A DNA stretch of 64,000 nucleotides from Candidatus Muproteobacteria bacterium (GTDB taxonomy: Bacteria; Pseudomonadota; Gammaproteobacteria; Acidiferrobacterales; Sulfurifustaceae). The stretch lies in NCBI GenBank assembly GCA_027449605.1, contig DAIDLH010000030.1, forward strand, positions 62,001 through 126,000, written 5' to 3'. The position numbers were made by a program, and so were the translations under genes. Under the pieces are notes generated by a model that worked only from the letters and a program-made list of their open reading frames with translations, was not told the DNA's origin and made no database searches. This document shows, one piece after another, positions 1 to 10,453 of the stretch (position 1 is the stretch's first letter; each line of letters opens with the position of its first letter).

Positions 1-2
1 CA

Positions 3-662
3 TTTATGTATGACTTTTTGAATCGCGCCATTGGTATGGCTGACTACCGTGAGCAGATTTCACAGATGCTGGGTAAGCTTGGAGAAAGGGACTATGAACA
101 ATTGGACCGTTTGTCCACGCAGGACAGGGCGGATTGGGTCGTTCGTAAGTACCGTGAACAACTGAAAGTCATGATGGGGCCCGATGGCAGGTATCCGGCG
201 CGAGCGTTCCATGCTGATGTGCTTCATAAGGCCAAGGAACGTGTGCATTACCATATGGTCTATCTGACACGACATCACAAAGGCATTGTGAAATTTGCCG
301 AGGCCTCAGAAAAGGTCGATTCGCTACAAAAGATTGTGAGGACTCAGACGAAGCTTGATTCGAGCAAGCAAAGAAACCTGTTTTCGGCCGAACAGTGGGT
401 TGAGCATGAGAACGGCGTTGCGACAAACTTGGACGATGTGAAGGCCTATTGGCTTAGGCAATTAACCGACCAACCGGTACGATATGACGAAACGCGGTTA
501 GCAAATATGCTTGAAGAAACTGGCTGGTTGACCCGCGACTTTCAGGATGCATTTCGGGAATTACAGGCTGCGAAGAAGGTCGAAAATCTCGATGGAAGTA
601 CACGACGAACTAAGCACCCGATACATTTCGATGATGGTGAACGACTCAGGAGGTGTGCATGA
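3..662 (+). CDS. TcmP-like three-Cys-motif partner protein, 3' part only
   Basis: The reading frame is open to the left edge, so this is the C-terminal ~220 residues of a longer protein. The first visible residues (F-MYDFLNR) resemble an internal segment of TcmP proteins rather than an N-terminus. The strongest support is context: the stop overlaps the start of the DUF5131 gene (ATGA), and TcmP families are defined as partners of that three-cysteine protein. Function is not established for the family; roles in phage or mobile-element biology have been suggested. Base composition is clearly lower in GC than the genes from ygiQ onward, which suggests horizontal acquisition. I cannot see catalytic residues in the visible part. 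Confidence 0.6.
   Translation, partial: FMYDFLNRAIGMADYREQISQMLGKLGERDYEQLDRLSTQDRADWVVRKYREQLKVMMGPDGRYPARAFHADVLHKAKERVHYHMVYLTRHHKGIVKFAEASEKVDSLQKIVRTQTKLDSSKQRNLFSAEQWVEHENGVATNLDDVKAYWLRQLTDQPVRYDETRLANMLEETGWLTRDFQDAFRELQAAKKVENLDGSTRRTKHPIHFDDGERLRRCA
648..653 (+). promoter_or_regulatory. Shine-Dalgarno deciding the DUF5131 start
   Basis: AGGAGG lies five bases before the ATG at 659. A GTG at 653 is in the same frame but overlaps this site, so 659 is the better start. The site sits inside the end of the upstream gene, consistent with translational coupling. Confidence 0.7.
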
Positions 663-1405
663 GCACAGTGTCTCGCATTGAATGGACCGAACAGACCTGG
701 AATCCCACTACGGGCTGCACGAAGATTTCCCCGGGTTGCAAGCACTGTTACGCTGAAACCATGGCACGACGCTTGAAAGCCATGGGTGTGAAGGGCTACG
801 AGAACGGCTTCAAACTGAACATCCTTGCAAAGCGATTGGCTGAGCCACTAAAGCGTCACAAGCCAACTACGTACTTTGTCAACTCTATGAGTGATCTGTT
901 TCACAACGAAATTCCATTCGAGTTTCTTGATCAAGTATTTGATGTTATTCGGAACACACCACAGCATACCTATCAAATACTAACCAAACGCGCGGCGCGA
1001 ATGCGGAAATACTTCGTTCCGGGAGAACGATTTGTTCCAGGAAACGTATGGCTGGGGGTGTCGGTCGAGAATAGGAAATACGGCCTACCTCGCATTGATG
1101 AACTGCGAGAGATTGAAGCCAGTATTAGATTTCTCTCCGTAGAGCCGCTGCTTGAGGATTTAGGTCGGATCGATCTCACCGGTATTCACTGGGTAATTGT
1201 TGGTGGTGAGTCAGGGCCGAAGGCGCGACCCATGAAACCCGAGTGGGTCGCGGATATAAAGGAGCAATGCGAAGAAATGGGTGTGGCGTTCTTCTTCAAG
1301 CAATGGGGTGGTTGGGGTGCAGATGGCATGAAGCGGCATAAGAAAGAGAATGGACGCCTTTTTGATGGGAAGACGTGGGATCAGATGCCAATTTTGATTG
1401 TATGA
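659..1405 (+). CDS. DUF5131 family (phage Gp37/Gp68-like) three-Cys-motif protein
   Basis: A 248-residue protein starting MSTVSRIEWTEQTWNP, with the family signature C-x6-C-x2-C near residues 21-31 (CTKISPGCKHCYAE), likely a metal or Fe-S site similar to radical-SAM enzymes. Other conserved-looking blocks are NSMSDLFHNEIP, WLGVSVEN, SVEPLLEDL and VGGESG. The family is common in phages and mobile elements; the biochemical activity is not known to me. It overlaps the TcmP-like gene by four bases and shares its low GC. No terminator was recognised after the stop. Confidence 0.85.
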   Translation: MSTVSRIEWTEQTWNPTTGCTKISPGCKHCYAETMARRLKAMGVKGYENGFKLNILAKRLAEPLKRHKPTTYFVNSMSDLFHNEIPFEFLDQVFDVIRNTPQHTYQILTKRAARMRKYFVPGERFVPGNVWLGVSVENRKYGLPRIDELREIEASIRFLSVEPLLEDLGRIDLTGIHWVIVGGESGPKARPMKPEWVADIKEQCEEMGVAFFFKQWGGWGADGMKRHKKENGRLFDGKTWDQMPILIV

Positions 1406-1485
1406 ATATTTAAAATTGGGCACAAATGTATGTCAGCTCAGGCCTCCGTGAGACTCTTTTTGATGGGTAACATTTAATTGAACAA

Positions 1486-1534
1486 TTGGTGTCGGGTCAT
1501 AGTTTTTGCCATACATCGTTTTAGTTGACACCAA
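1486..1534. repeat. Inverted repeat between the DUF5131 gene and ygiQ
   Basis: TTGGTGTC at 1486-1493 is repeated inverted as GACACCAA at 1527-1534. The intervening bases are AT-rich. It may be the scar of a mobile element at the right border of the acquired pair, but no transposase or target duplication is visible, so this is only a suggestion. The rest of 1406-1618 holds nothing else recognisable. Confidence 0.35.
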
Positions 1535-1618
1535 ATCCGACCGGTAGAAATTGCCTCACTTTCCCGGTAGACTGCGCCTACTGCTTTGATACGGCGCTCC
1601 GGCGCCACCTCAGTTCCC

Positions 1619-3895
<2,277 letters not shown>

Positions 3896-3930
3896 TCGAC
3901 ATAAATTGGTGCGTGGGACGCGCCCTACGA

Positions 3931-4014
3931 CTCCTTCCAGATATTTGCAGGGTAGCATCGCCCGCCGACGCGGCCTCGCTGGGCGATGCCCACACTACGT
4001 CTATTTTGATACAG
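3931..4014 (-). repeat. Decayed MITE copy (same family as 33791-33914)
   Basis: Read on the minus strand this matches the intact MITE at 33791-33914: shared pieces on the plus strand include CAGATATTTG, GGCATCGCCC-like, CGGCCTCGCTGG and CTACGTCTATTTTGA. The terminal inverted repeats have degraded, so it is probably old and immobile. Confidence 0.6.
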
Positions 4015-4116
4015 ACTCTGGTCGGATGAGGTTCCAACCGGCTATTACCGAAGAGCGGAGTAGCGCGCCAGCGCGGAGTAGCGCGCCAGCGCAGTAGACC
4101 CGTAACGCGACGGGAA

Positions 4117-4142
4117 CGATCGACGCACCAGTGCGTCGATCG
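4117..4142. repeat. 26-nt hairpin palindrome
   Basis: Perfect inverted repeat of 12 bp (CGATCGACGCAC and its complement) around a 2-nt loop. No T-run follows, so it is not a standard intrinsic terminator for ygiQ; it may be a REP-like element. Confidence 0.55.
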
Positions 4143-4645
4143 GTGCGTGACGCCCCGCGCTGTCACGCGCCTACGAACGGATTCACACCGGAGTAACTCC
4201 CGAAAGCAAGAACTTAAGCGGCGCGTCGTCGTTCGACGTTGGCTGCTTGTCGCCGCTGGGCAAAGGATAATGAAGTTCCTTCGCATGATTCAGACGGCAG
4301 GGGCGGACCTTGCCGATGTTTAGAATCATTTCAAGACGAACGCCTGGTTTGGAAGAACGGCGCTCCTGCTCATCGAAAATTATCGAAGACAGTCGTCACG
4401 CCGAGTTTTTTTGTGTTTTCTATTGATAAATATTTTTGCAAATAATTTTGCCGCCGATTAAGCCGCGATTTTTTCATGGTTAATCATTGATTGACAAAAG
4501 GAGGTAACGTTCCGTCGGACGGAGGCGAGAAAAATTGCATCAGGTCTAATTCTTATCGATAATCGAGTAAACACCCTAGCTATAGTCTAAGGTATTCACC
4601 CGATATTTAATCAAGGGTGATCACTCGATCCACGGATGGACCTGA

Positions 4646-6961
4646 ATGTTTATATACACGCGCGTTGTACGTCAATTTATTTCCTTTCGATTTTTATTTC
4701 AGATCATCGTCATCAATTTATCGGTTCTGGCTTCGGCATGCGGCGGCGACGCCACCGATGGTTCGCCGTCCACGACGCTCCAGTCAACCGCAACGGTACC
4801 GGCTCCCGCGCCCGGTCAGACGCAATTGTTCGCTTCTCCCGCCGGAGCAGGCGCCAACTGCAGTCAGGCGCAGCCCTGCTCGTTAACGGGAGCGCGCGAT
4901 CGCGCGCGCGGCATGAATGGCGGCATGAGTGGAGACATCACGATTTACCTGCGTGGCGGCGTGTATGCGTTGAACGCGAGTTTCACGCTCGACACACGCG
5001 ATTCCGGAATGAACGGTCATCGCGTGATCTACCAGGCCTACCCCGGAGAGACGCCGGTGTTCAGCGGCGGCATAGCTGTCTCCGGCTGGTCCTTGTACGA
5101 CGTCGGCAAAAATATTTACCGTGCGCCCGCCCCGGCCGGCCTGCACACGCGTCAGATGTATGTCAACGGCGTGCGCGCGCAGCGTGCGCGCAGCGTGTTG
5201 AATCCGCCGGGCTTCACAAAATCCGCCTACGGTTACGTCACAACGGATGCCGCCATGGCCAATTGGCGCAACCCGGAGGACATCGAGTTCGTTCAGCTTT
5301 ATCAATGGAAAAATTATCGTTGCGGCGTGGCCTCGTTCAGCGGGAACGCCATTACCATGGATCAGCCCTGCTGGACTCTGGTGCAGGCGCCGCAGCAATA
5401 TTTCACCATGGGATTACCCACGTGGATCGAAAACGCCTATGAACTGCTGAACTCACCGGGACAGTGGTATCACGACCGGTCCGCGGGTTATATCTATTAT
5501 ATTCCGCGCGCCAACGAGGACATGTCCCGCGCCGAGGCGATCGCGCCGGTATTGGAGACTTTATTGCGGGTGACCGGCACGCCGGATAATCCAGTGCATG
5601 ATATTACCTTCAAGGGAATCGTCTTCTCCTATGCCACCTGGCTTAAACCCAGCACCCCCGAGGGTTATCCCAGTCTGCAGGCCGGGCAGATGTTGACGGG
5701 GAATCCCGCCGATTACCGGCTGGTTAAAACACCGGGTAACGTCAGTTTATATCGGGTGCAAAACGTGGTGTTGGAACGGAACGTTTTCACGCATCTGGGA
5801 GCGGCGGGTCTGACGATCGAGGCCGGCAGCAAGTACAACCAGGTCATCGGCAATATCTTCAAGGATATTTCCGGCAGCGCCATCGTACTGGGAGACATCG
5901 ACCAGCCTCAAACCGCCGACGCGCGCGAGATCACCAAGGATAATTCGATTCGCAACAATTACATCGCCGAAGCCGGACAGGAATATTTCGACGGTGTCGG
6001 CATCTTTGCGGGGTATACCGACGACACCATCATCGACCATAACGAGTTGGAAAACCTGCCGTATACCGGCATCTCGGTCGGTTGGGGTTGGGGAGGCGGC
6101 GATCCATCGGTCGCGAAGAATAATCAGGTCATCCATAACCGGGTGCATCATGTGATGCAGCGTCTCGAAGACGGCGGGATGATTTACACGCTGGGCGCCC
6201 AGCCCAACTCGATCATCAGCGGGAACTATCTGTCCAATCAGACTTTAAACTACGGTGGAATCTATCTGGATCAAGGTTCGCAGTTTTTCACCATCGGCGA
6301 CAACGTCGTCGCCTCGTCGCCGTATTGGTTCGTGCACCAAGCCATTCAGCCGCCGGCACAAAATAACACAGTGCTCAATAACTACGCCGATGCGCCGTTC
6401 TTCTCCCAAAACCAGGGTTTTAGCTTTAACGTCGCCACCGTGGCGTCGAGCGCCTGGCCCGTGGCGGCGCAAAACATCATGAACGACGCCGGTCTGGAAG
6501 CGGCATTCCGGGATATTCGCGGCGGCGTCGCGCGTGTCGAGGCGGAGGCCTATAACCACGGCGGCCCGAATGTCGGCTATTTGGATCTCACGCCGGGGAA
6601 CGCCGGCGGTGTGTATCGCGAGGATGACGTTGACATCTATCCCTGTCCTACATGCTCGAACGACTATACCGTGGGTTACACCCAGACCGGGGAATGGCTT
6701 GCGTACTCGATTCACGTTCCTAAAACGGGCCTCTACGATTTCAATTTCACGGTCGCCACCCCGGACGCCGGCGGCGCTATTCAGCTGGTGGTGGACGGCG
6801 CCGCGGGCGCGAGCAGCGTCGCGACGCCCGTGACCGGCGACTGGCTCGTCTTCAAGCCGGCGACGCTCGGCGGCGTGTATCTGACCCAGGGGCCGCATAC
6901 TCTTTACCTCGTGTTCACCGGCGGTTTCAGTTTCGATTATTTCACTTACTCGGCGCGGTGA
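4646..6961 (+). CDS. Secreted right-handed beta-helix protein with C-terminal CBM6-like domain
   Basis: 771 residues. An N-terminal hydrophobic segment ends in LASACGGD, a weak lipobox, so it is exported and perhaps lipidated. Residues ~60-600 show the ASPAGAGANC..PCSLTGARDRAR opening and repeated N-x-I/V turns typical of parallel beta-helix polysaccharide-active enzymes. From ~residue 630 (VARVEAEAYNHGG) to the end lies a CBM6-like domain with the EAE..YN start, GEWLAYSIHVPKTGLYDF and the FSFDYFTYSA finish. The likely role is binding and cleaving or remodelling a polysaccharide, plausibly the one made by the downstream locus, but no substrate can be read from the sequence. It stands alone, followed by 278 bases before the stressosome genes. 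Confidence 0.75.
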   Translation: MFIYTRVVRQFISFRFLFQIIVINLSVLASACGGDATDGSPSTTLQSTATVPAPAPGQTQLFASPAGAGANCSQAQPCSLTGARDRARGMNGGMSGDITIYLRGGVYALNASFTLDTRDSGMNGHRVIYQAYPGETPVFSGGIAVSGWSLYDVGKNIYRAPAPAGLHTRQMYVNGVRAQRARSVLNPPGFTKSAYGYVTTDAAMANWRNPEDIEFVQLYQWKNYRCGVASFSGNAITMDQPCWTLVQAPQQYFTMGLPTWIENAYELLNSPGQWYHDRSAGYIYYIPRANEDMSRAEAIAPVLETLLRVTGTPDNPVHDITFKGIVFSYATWLKPSTPEGYPSLQAGQMLTGNPADYRLVKTPGNVSLYRVQNVVLERNVFTHLGAAGLTIEAGSKYNQVIGNIFKDISGSAIVLGDIDQPQTADAREITKDNSIRNNYIAEAGQEYFDGVGIFAGYTDDTIIDHNELENLPYTGISVGWGWGGGDPSVAKNNQVIHNRVHHVMQRLEDGGMIYTLGAQPNSIISGNYLSNQTLNYGGIYLDQGSQFFTIGDNVVASSPYWFVHQAIQPPAQNNTVLNNYADAPFFSQNQGFSFNVATVASSAWPVAAQNIMNDAGLEAAFRDIRGGVARVEAEAYNHGGPNVGYLDLTPGNAGGVYREDDVDIYPCPTCSNDYTVGYTQTGEWLAYSIHVPKTGLYDFNFTVATPDAGGAIQLVVDGAAGASSVATPVTGDWLVFKPATLGGVYLTQGPHTLYLVFTGGFSFDYFTYSAR

Positions 6962-7239
6962 CCCCCGTTCCGGCCGCGCGCGATCGTTTCGCTGCCCGGC
7001 TGTCTCTTGCCATCGTGCGGATCGTCTCGCACGAAAAATAACCGCGTGCCTCGTGTGAGATTTTCCTGTCCTGTTTAGAGGCCCCAAATCAAAAAATGAT
7101 CTGAATTGAGCAGCTCAGGTGTATTCTATGAGAGTTACAGGTATTTGCCTGGTTGACGCTCGTGAGTTATCCGGATATCTGTCATCGGCTGTGACGGGTG
7201 AGATGTCCCATTTCATCAGGAGAGCTTTCAGGAGAGTTT

Positions 7240-8145
7240 ATGAGAAAAAATACCGAACAATCCATGGCAAGGTCATCGTCGATGACACCGGGTTCCGGTC
7301 ATCTGTTAAGCGAGTTGGTGTCGCACCTGCGGGAAAACAGCGTCATGTTGCGCGAGGAGTGGGCGCGGCGCATCACCGAGGCGGAGCTGCTCATGGCCAT
7401 GAGCCAAGAGGAGATATTCGCCGAGGCCACCTCGGTGTACGACAATTACGTGGAAGCCCTGGAAACGGGGACTCTCGAAGCACTGCAGGCTTACGCGCGC
7501 AATCTCTCCGAGCGCATCATCCCGCGGGGGGTTGAAACCCACGAGGTGGTGGGGATAGTGCTGCTGCTGCGCGACGTACTGGCGCGTTCTCTGTTCGCCA
7601 AATATCAGGGCGACTTCGACAAGCTGAATCGCATCCTCGACGCCTACGAACCCGCCGCCAACCGCATCGCCATCACCGTCGCCGTGGGTTTCGTGGAGCA
7701 GCGCGAACGCACGATTCGGGAGCAGCAAGAGGCGATTCGGGAACTTTCCACGCCGGTGTTGCAGGTGCGCGAACGGCTGTTGATTCTTCCCATTATCGGG
7801 CTGATCGATCCGCACCGCGCGCGGCAATTGACGGAACAATTGCTGCGCGGTATCCGCACCAACCGCGCCAAGGTCGTGGTGATCGACATCACGGGCGTGG
7901 CCGCCATGGACTCCCACGTCGCCAATCACCTGGTGTTGACGGTGGAGGCTTCGCGCCTGCTCGGGGCGACGGTCATCGTGACCGGCCTGTCGCCGGAGAT
8001 TTCCCAAACCCTGGTCAATATCGGCGTGGACCTCAGCAAGATGAATACCGTGGGCGACCTCCAGGGCGGCATCGAAGAGGCCGAACGGTTGTTGGGATAC
8101 AGGGTGGTTTCCATCCGGGACGCGGTGGCGGCCCAACCGGGCTAG
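7240..8145 (+). CDS. rsbR: RsbR-type stressosome scaffold, sensor domain plus STAS domain
   Basis: 301 residues. The N-terminal ~150 residues are all-helical (LREEWARRITEAELL...) and resemble the RsbRD-type sensor domain; a linker helix (QRERTIREQQEAIRELSTPVLQV) leads to a C-terminal STAS domain (~190-290) with VVVIDITGVAAMDSHVANHL, where Thr and Ser are candidate RsbT phosphorylation sites by analogy with Bacillus. The ATG at 7240 follows a GGAGAG site and matches the domain start. First gene of rsbR-rsbS-rsbT-rsbX-kinase-regulator. Its sensor ligand is unknown; I see no obvious haem ligand assignment. Confidence 0.9.
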   Translation: MRKNTEQSMARSSSMTPGSGHLLSELVSHLRENSVMLREEWARRITEAELLMAMSQEEIFAEATSVYDNYVEALETGTLEALQAYARNLSERIIPRGVETHEVVGIVLLLRDVLARSLFAKYQGDFDKLNRILDAYEPAANRIAITVAVGFVEQRERTIREQQEAIRELSTPVLQVRERLLILPIIGLIDPHRARQLTEQLLRGIRTNRAKVVVIDITGVAAMDSHVANHLVLTVEASRLLGATVIVTGLSPEISQTLVNIGVDLSKMNTVGDLQGGIEEAERLLGYRVVSIRDAVAAQPG

Positions 8146-8153
8146 GAGACGCG

Positions 8154-8534
8154 GTGCAAGTTCCCATACTCAAGCAGGGCCCGTACCTGATCGCTTCGAT
8201 CCAGTCCGCGCTGTCGGACGCCGACTTGATGCAGCTGCGCGACGCCCTTGTCAGGAAGGTGAGCACCTTTCGTTCGCGCGGCGTGATCGTCGACGTTACC
8301 GTGCTGGACGTCATGGACTCGTTCGCGTCGCGCACCTTGAACGATCTCGTGCACATGATCCGATTGCGCGGCGCCGATACCGTGATCGTGGGCATCCAGC
8401 CGGAGGTGGCGTTCGCCATGGTCCAGTTGGGCTTGACGATGGAAGGCGTCGCCACGGCGCTGGATCTGGAAGAGGGCCTGGAGTTTCTGGATCAGAAACT
8501 GAAGCATAAAGGGACCGGCCCGCGCGATGGATGA
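8154..8534 (+). CDS. rsbS: RsbS-type stressosome STAS protein
   Basis: 126 residues, a single STAS domain. Ser56 in LDVMDSFASR matches the conserved phosphorylated serine of RsbS. RsbS and RsbR co-assemble into the stressosome that holds RsbT; phosphorylation of RsbS by RsbT releases the kinase. GTG start eight bases after rsbR, and the end overlaps rsbT by eight bases, indicating coupled translation and fixed stoichiometry. Confidence 0.92.
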   Translation: MQVPILKQGPYLIASIQSALSDADLMQLRDALVRKVSTFRSRGVIVDVTVLDVMDSFASRTLNDLVHMIRLRGADTVIVGIQPEVAFAMVQLGLTMEGVATALDLEEGLEFLDQKLKHKGTGPRDG

Positions 8535-8925
8535 AACTCGAGTACCGATCCTGGTCGACATCGATATCGTCGCGGCGCGTCAGAACGGCCGCGCGCTGGC
8601 GGCGCAGCTCGGCTTCAGCCAGACGGACTCGACCTTGATCGCCACCGCCATATCGGAACTGGCGCGCAATATCATCCTCTACGCCAAACAGGGGGAAATC
8701 ATCATGAAGCCGCTGAATCACAGCGAGCGCTGCGGCATTGTCGTCGTCGCGCACGACGACGGGCCGGGGATTCTGGATGTCGCGCGGGCGATGCAAATGG
8801 GTTATTCCACGTCCGGCAGCCTGGGGTTGGGCCTGCCCGGAGTGAACCGGTTGATGGATGAGTTCGCCATCGATTCGCGGCCGGGCAGCGGCACGACGGT
8901 AACCGTAAAAAAATGGAGACGTTAA
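8527..8925 (+). CDS. rsbT: RsbT serine/threonine kinase (anti-sigma-factor-like)
   Basis: 132 residues, the length of RsbT. It is a GHKL-fold kinase: the N-box is ISELARNIILYA, the G1 box is HDDGPGI, and the G2 region is SLGLGLPGVNRLMDEF. It phosphorylates RsbS and RsbR and, once released, normally activates the RsbU phosphatase. No RsbU phosphatase or sigma B regulon genes are present here; the likely target is the kinase encoded at 9512. It overlaps its neighbours on both sides. Confidence 0.93.
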   Translation: MDETRVPILVDIDIVAARQNGRALAAQLGFSQTDSTLIATAISELARNIILYAKQGEIIMKPLNHSERCGIVVVAHDDGPGILDVARAMQMGYSTSGSLGLGLPGVNRLMDEFAIDSRPGSGTTVTVKKWRR

Positions 8926-9515
8926 ACCGGCCCGCGTTGGACTTGGGCGTCGCCACCCTGACGCTGGCGGATCCCGACCAATGCGGCGACCTGAACCTGG
9001 TGGCGTACTTCGCCGGCGGCGTGTTGGTGGCGGTGATGGATGGCGCCGGTCACGGCGCCGAAGCGGCGCAAGCGGCCAGGACCGCGCAAGATATATTAAG
9101 TAATCGTCCGGACGCGCCGCTGCCGGCGCTGATCCGGCAGTGTCACGACGGTTTGCGAACGATGCGCGGCGTGGTGATGAGCCTGGCCTCGTTCGACACG
9201 CGGGAGCGGACCATGACGTGGGCGGGTGTCGGCAACGTGGAAGGGAGGTTGTTGCCGCGCGACGCGCACTGCGCGCCGAGAAGGTTATTGTTGAGCGCCG
9301 GCATGCTCGGCCATCGGTTGGCGACGGTTACCCCGAGCGCGGTCCAGGTGAATCCCGGCGACACGCTGATTCTGGCCACCGACGGCGTGCGCGAGAGTTT
9401 CGATCGGAGACTGTGCCTGAATCGGTCGCCGCAAAAGATCGCCGATGACATCCTGGCGCAGGATGCGCTCCAAACCGATGACGCGCTGGTGCTGGTTGCG
9501 CGCTTCCTGGGATGA
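8913..9515 (+). CDS. rsbX: RsbX-like PP2C phosphatase
   Basis: 200 residues of SpoIIE/PP2C type, with VMDGAGHG (metal-binding Asp) near residue 40 and ILATDGVRESF near residue 150. By analogy with RsbX it dephosphorylates RsbS and RsbR and resets the stressosome. It starts inside the end of rsbT (13-nt overlap) and ends in a four-base overlap with the histidine kinase gene, so all these products are co-translated. Confidence 0.88.
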   Translation: METLNRPALDLGVATLTLADPDQCGDLNLVAYFAGGVLVAVMDGAGHGAEAAQAARTAQDILSNRPDAPLPALIRQCHDGLRTMRGVVMSLASFDTRERTMTWAGVGNVEGRLLPRDAHCAPRRLLLSAGMLGHRLATVTPSAVQVNPGDTLILATDGVRESFDRRLCLNRSPQKIADDILAQDALQTDDALVLVARFLG

Positions 9516-10450
9516 GTTCGATGAGCGAGGCGGAACGGCAGTTGAGATTATTGTATGCCCAGGCCTTGCAGGAGCATCTGGCGGGGGGCGGGGAGGCGAC
9601 CTTGCGGCGGGCCTACGAATTGGGACGGAAAGCCGTCGCCGACGGCCTGGGTGTTCTGGACCTGGCGGCGGTTTACACCGGCGCGGCCGCGGCCAGCATG
9701 CGTAACGCCGATTCGGACGGGAATGCCGTGGAAAAAGCGGAAGCGATGCACGGTTTTCTCATCGAGAGCCTGTCGCCGTTCGAGATTACGCATCGCAGTT
9801 TCCGCGAGGCCAACGCGGCGCTGTATCGCCTTAACGAGATTCTCGAGGAGGAAACCAAGCGCATCGCTCATATGTTGCACGACGACGCCACGCAGTTGTT
9901 GGCCGCCGTGCATATCGCCCTGGCGGATCTGGCCAGCGAGTTACCGTCGGATCTGGGGAATCGCATCCAGGAGATCCGGGGTCATCTCGATCAGATCGAG
10001 GCGCAACTGCGGGACCTGTCGCACGATCTGCGTCCGACGCTGCTGGACGACCTGGGGCTTCTGCCGGCGCTCGAATTTCTGGCGGAGGGGATCACCAAAC
10101 GCACGGGAGTCGCGATCGTCGTGGAAGGATCGACCGACGGTCGGCTTCCCCCTTCCATTGAAACCGCGCTCTACCGTATCGTCCAGGAGGGCTTGGTCAA
10201 CGCGACGCGGCATGCCCGCGCCGGCCGCGCGATGGTGCAGGTGACCCGCGGTCCGCGTTCGATACGTTGCGCCGTTCGGGACAACGGGATCGGTTTCGAC
10301 GTCCAGGCGACGCAGACCGACAAGAATCGTCACAGTCTGGGGCTGGTCGCCATTCGCGAACGAGTCAACGCCCTGGGCGGCGCGTTGCAGATAAATTCCT
10401 CCGCGCAGCGTGGAACCGAATTGCTGGTCACTATACCTTTGGAGGACTGA
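9512..10450 (+). CDS. Histidine kinase with RsbU-like N-terminal domain
   Basis: 312 residues. Residues ~8-100 (YAQALQEHL..GGEATLRRAYELGRKAV..FLIESLSPFE) look like the helical N-terminal domain of RsbU that binds RsbT. A helix (residues 100-118) leads to a HisKA_3 dimerisation domain with phospho-acceptor His123 in RIAHMLHDDATQLL, then an ATPase domain with N-box EGLVNATRHA, G1 DNGIGFD and a GLVAIRERV motif. No membrane segment, so it is cytoplasmic and needs a protein signal. The inference is that RsbT released from the stressosome docks here. The cognate regulator follows three bases later. Kinase assignment is firm; the RsbU-like domain is by pattern comparison. Confidence 0.88.
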   Translation: MSSMSEAERQLRLLYAQALQEHLAGGGEATLRRAYELGRKAVADGLGVLDLAAVYTGAAAASMRNADSDGNAVEKAEAMHGFLIESLSPFEITHRSFREANAALYRLNEILEEETKRIAHMLHDDATQLLAAVHIALADLASELPSDLGNRIQEIRGHLDQIEAQLRDLSHDLRPTLLDDLGLLPALEFLAEGITKRTGVAIVVEGSTDGRLPPSIETALYRIVQEGLVNATRHARAGRAMVQVTRGPRSIRCAVRDNGIGFDVQATQTDKNRHSLGLVAIRERVNALGGALQINSSAQRGTELLVTIPLED

Positions 10451-10453
10451 AAA

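Larger units (their letters stand above)
3896..4645. other. Gene-free region with repeats and hairpins
   Basis: No convincing gene. Contents: a 22-nt repeat half-site at 3908-3929, a decayed MITE copy at about 3931-4014, two exact 18-nt tandem units at 4055-4072 and 4073-4090 with a partial third, a 12-bp perfect palindrome with a 2-nt loop at 4117-4142, and a 7-bp hairpin at 4145-4151/4162-4168. An imperfect dyad (CGAGTAAACACCC near 4563 and GGGTGATCACTCG near 4616) precedes the next gene. TTGACA at 4491 has no matching -10 element. Confidence 0.6.

Noticed and set aside
4491-4520. TTGACA as a promoter for the beta-helix gene
   Set aside because: No acceptable -10 element 15-19 bases downstream.
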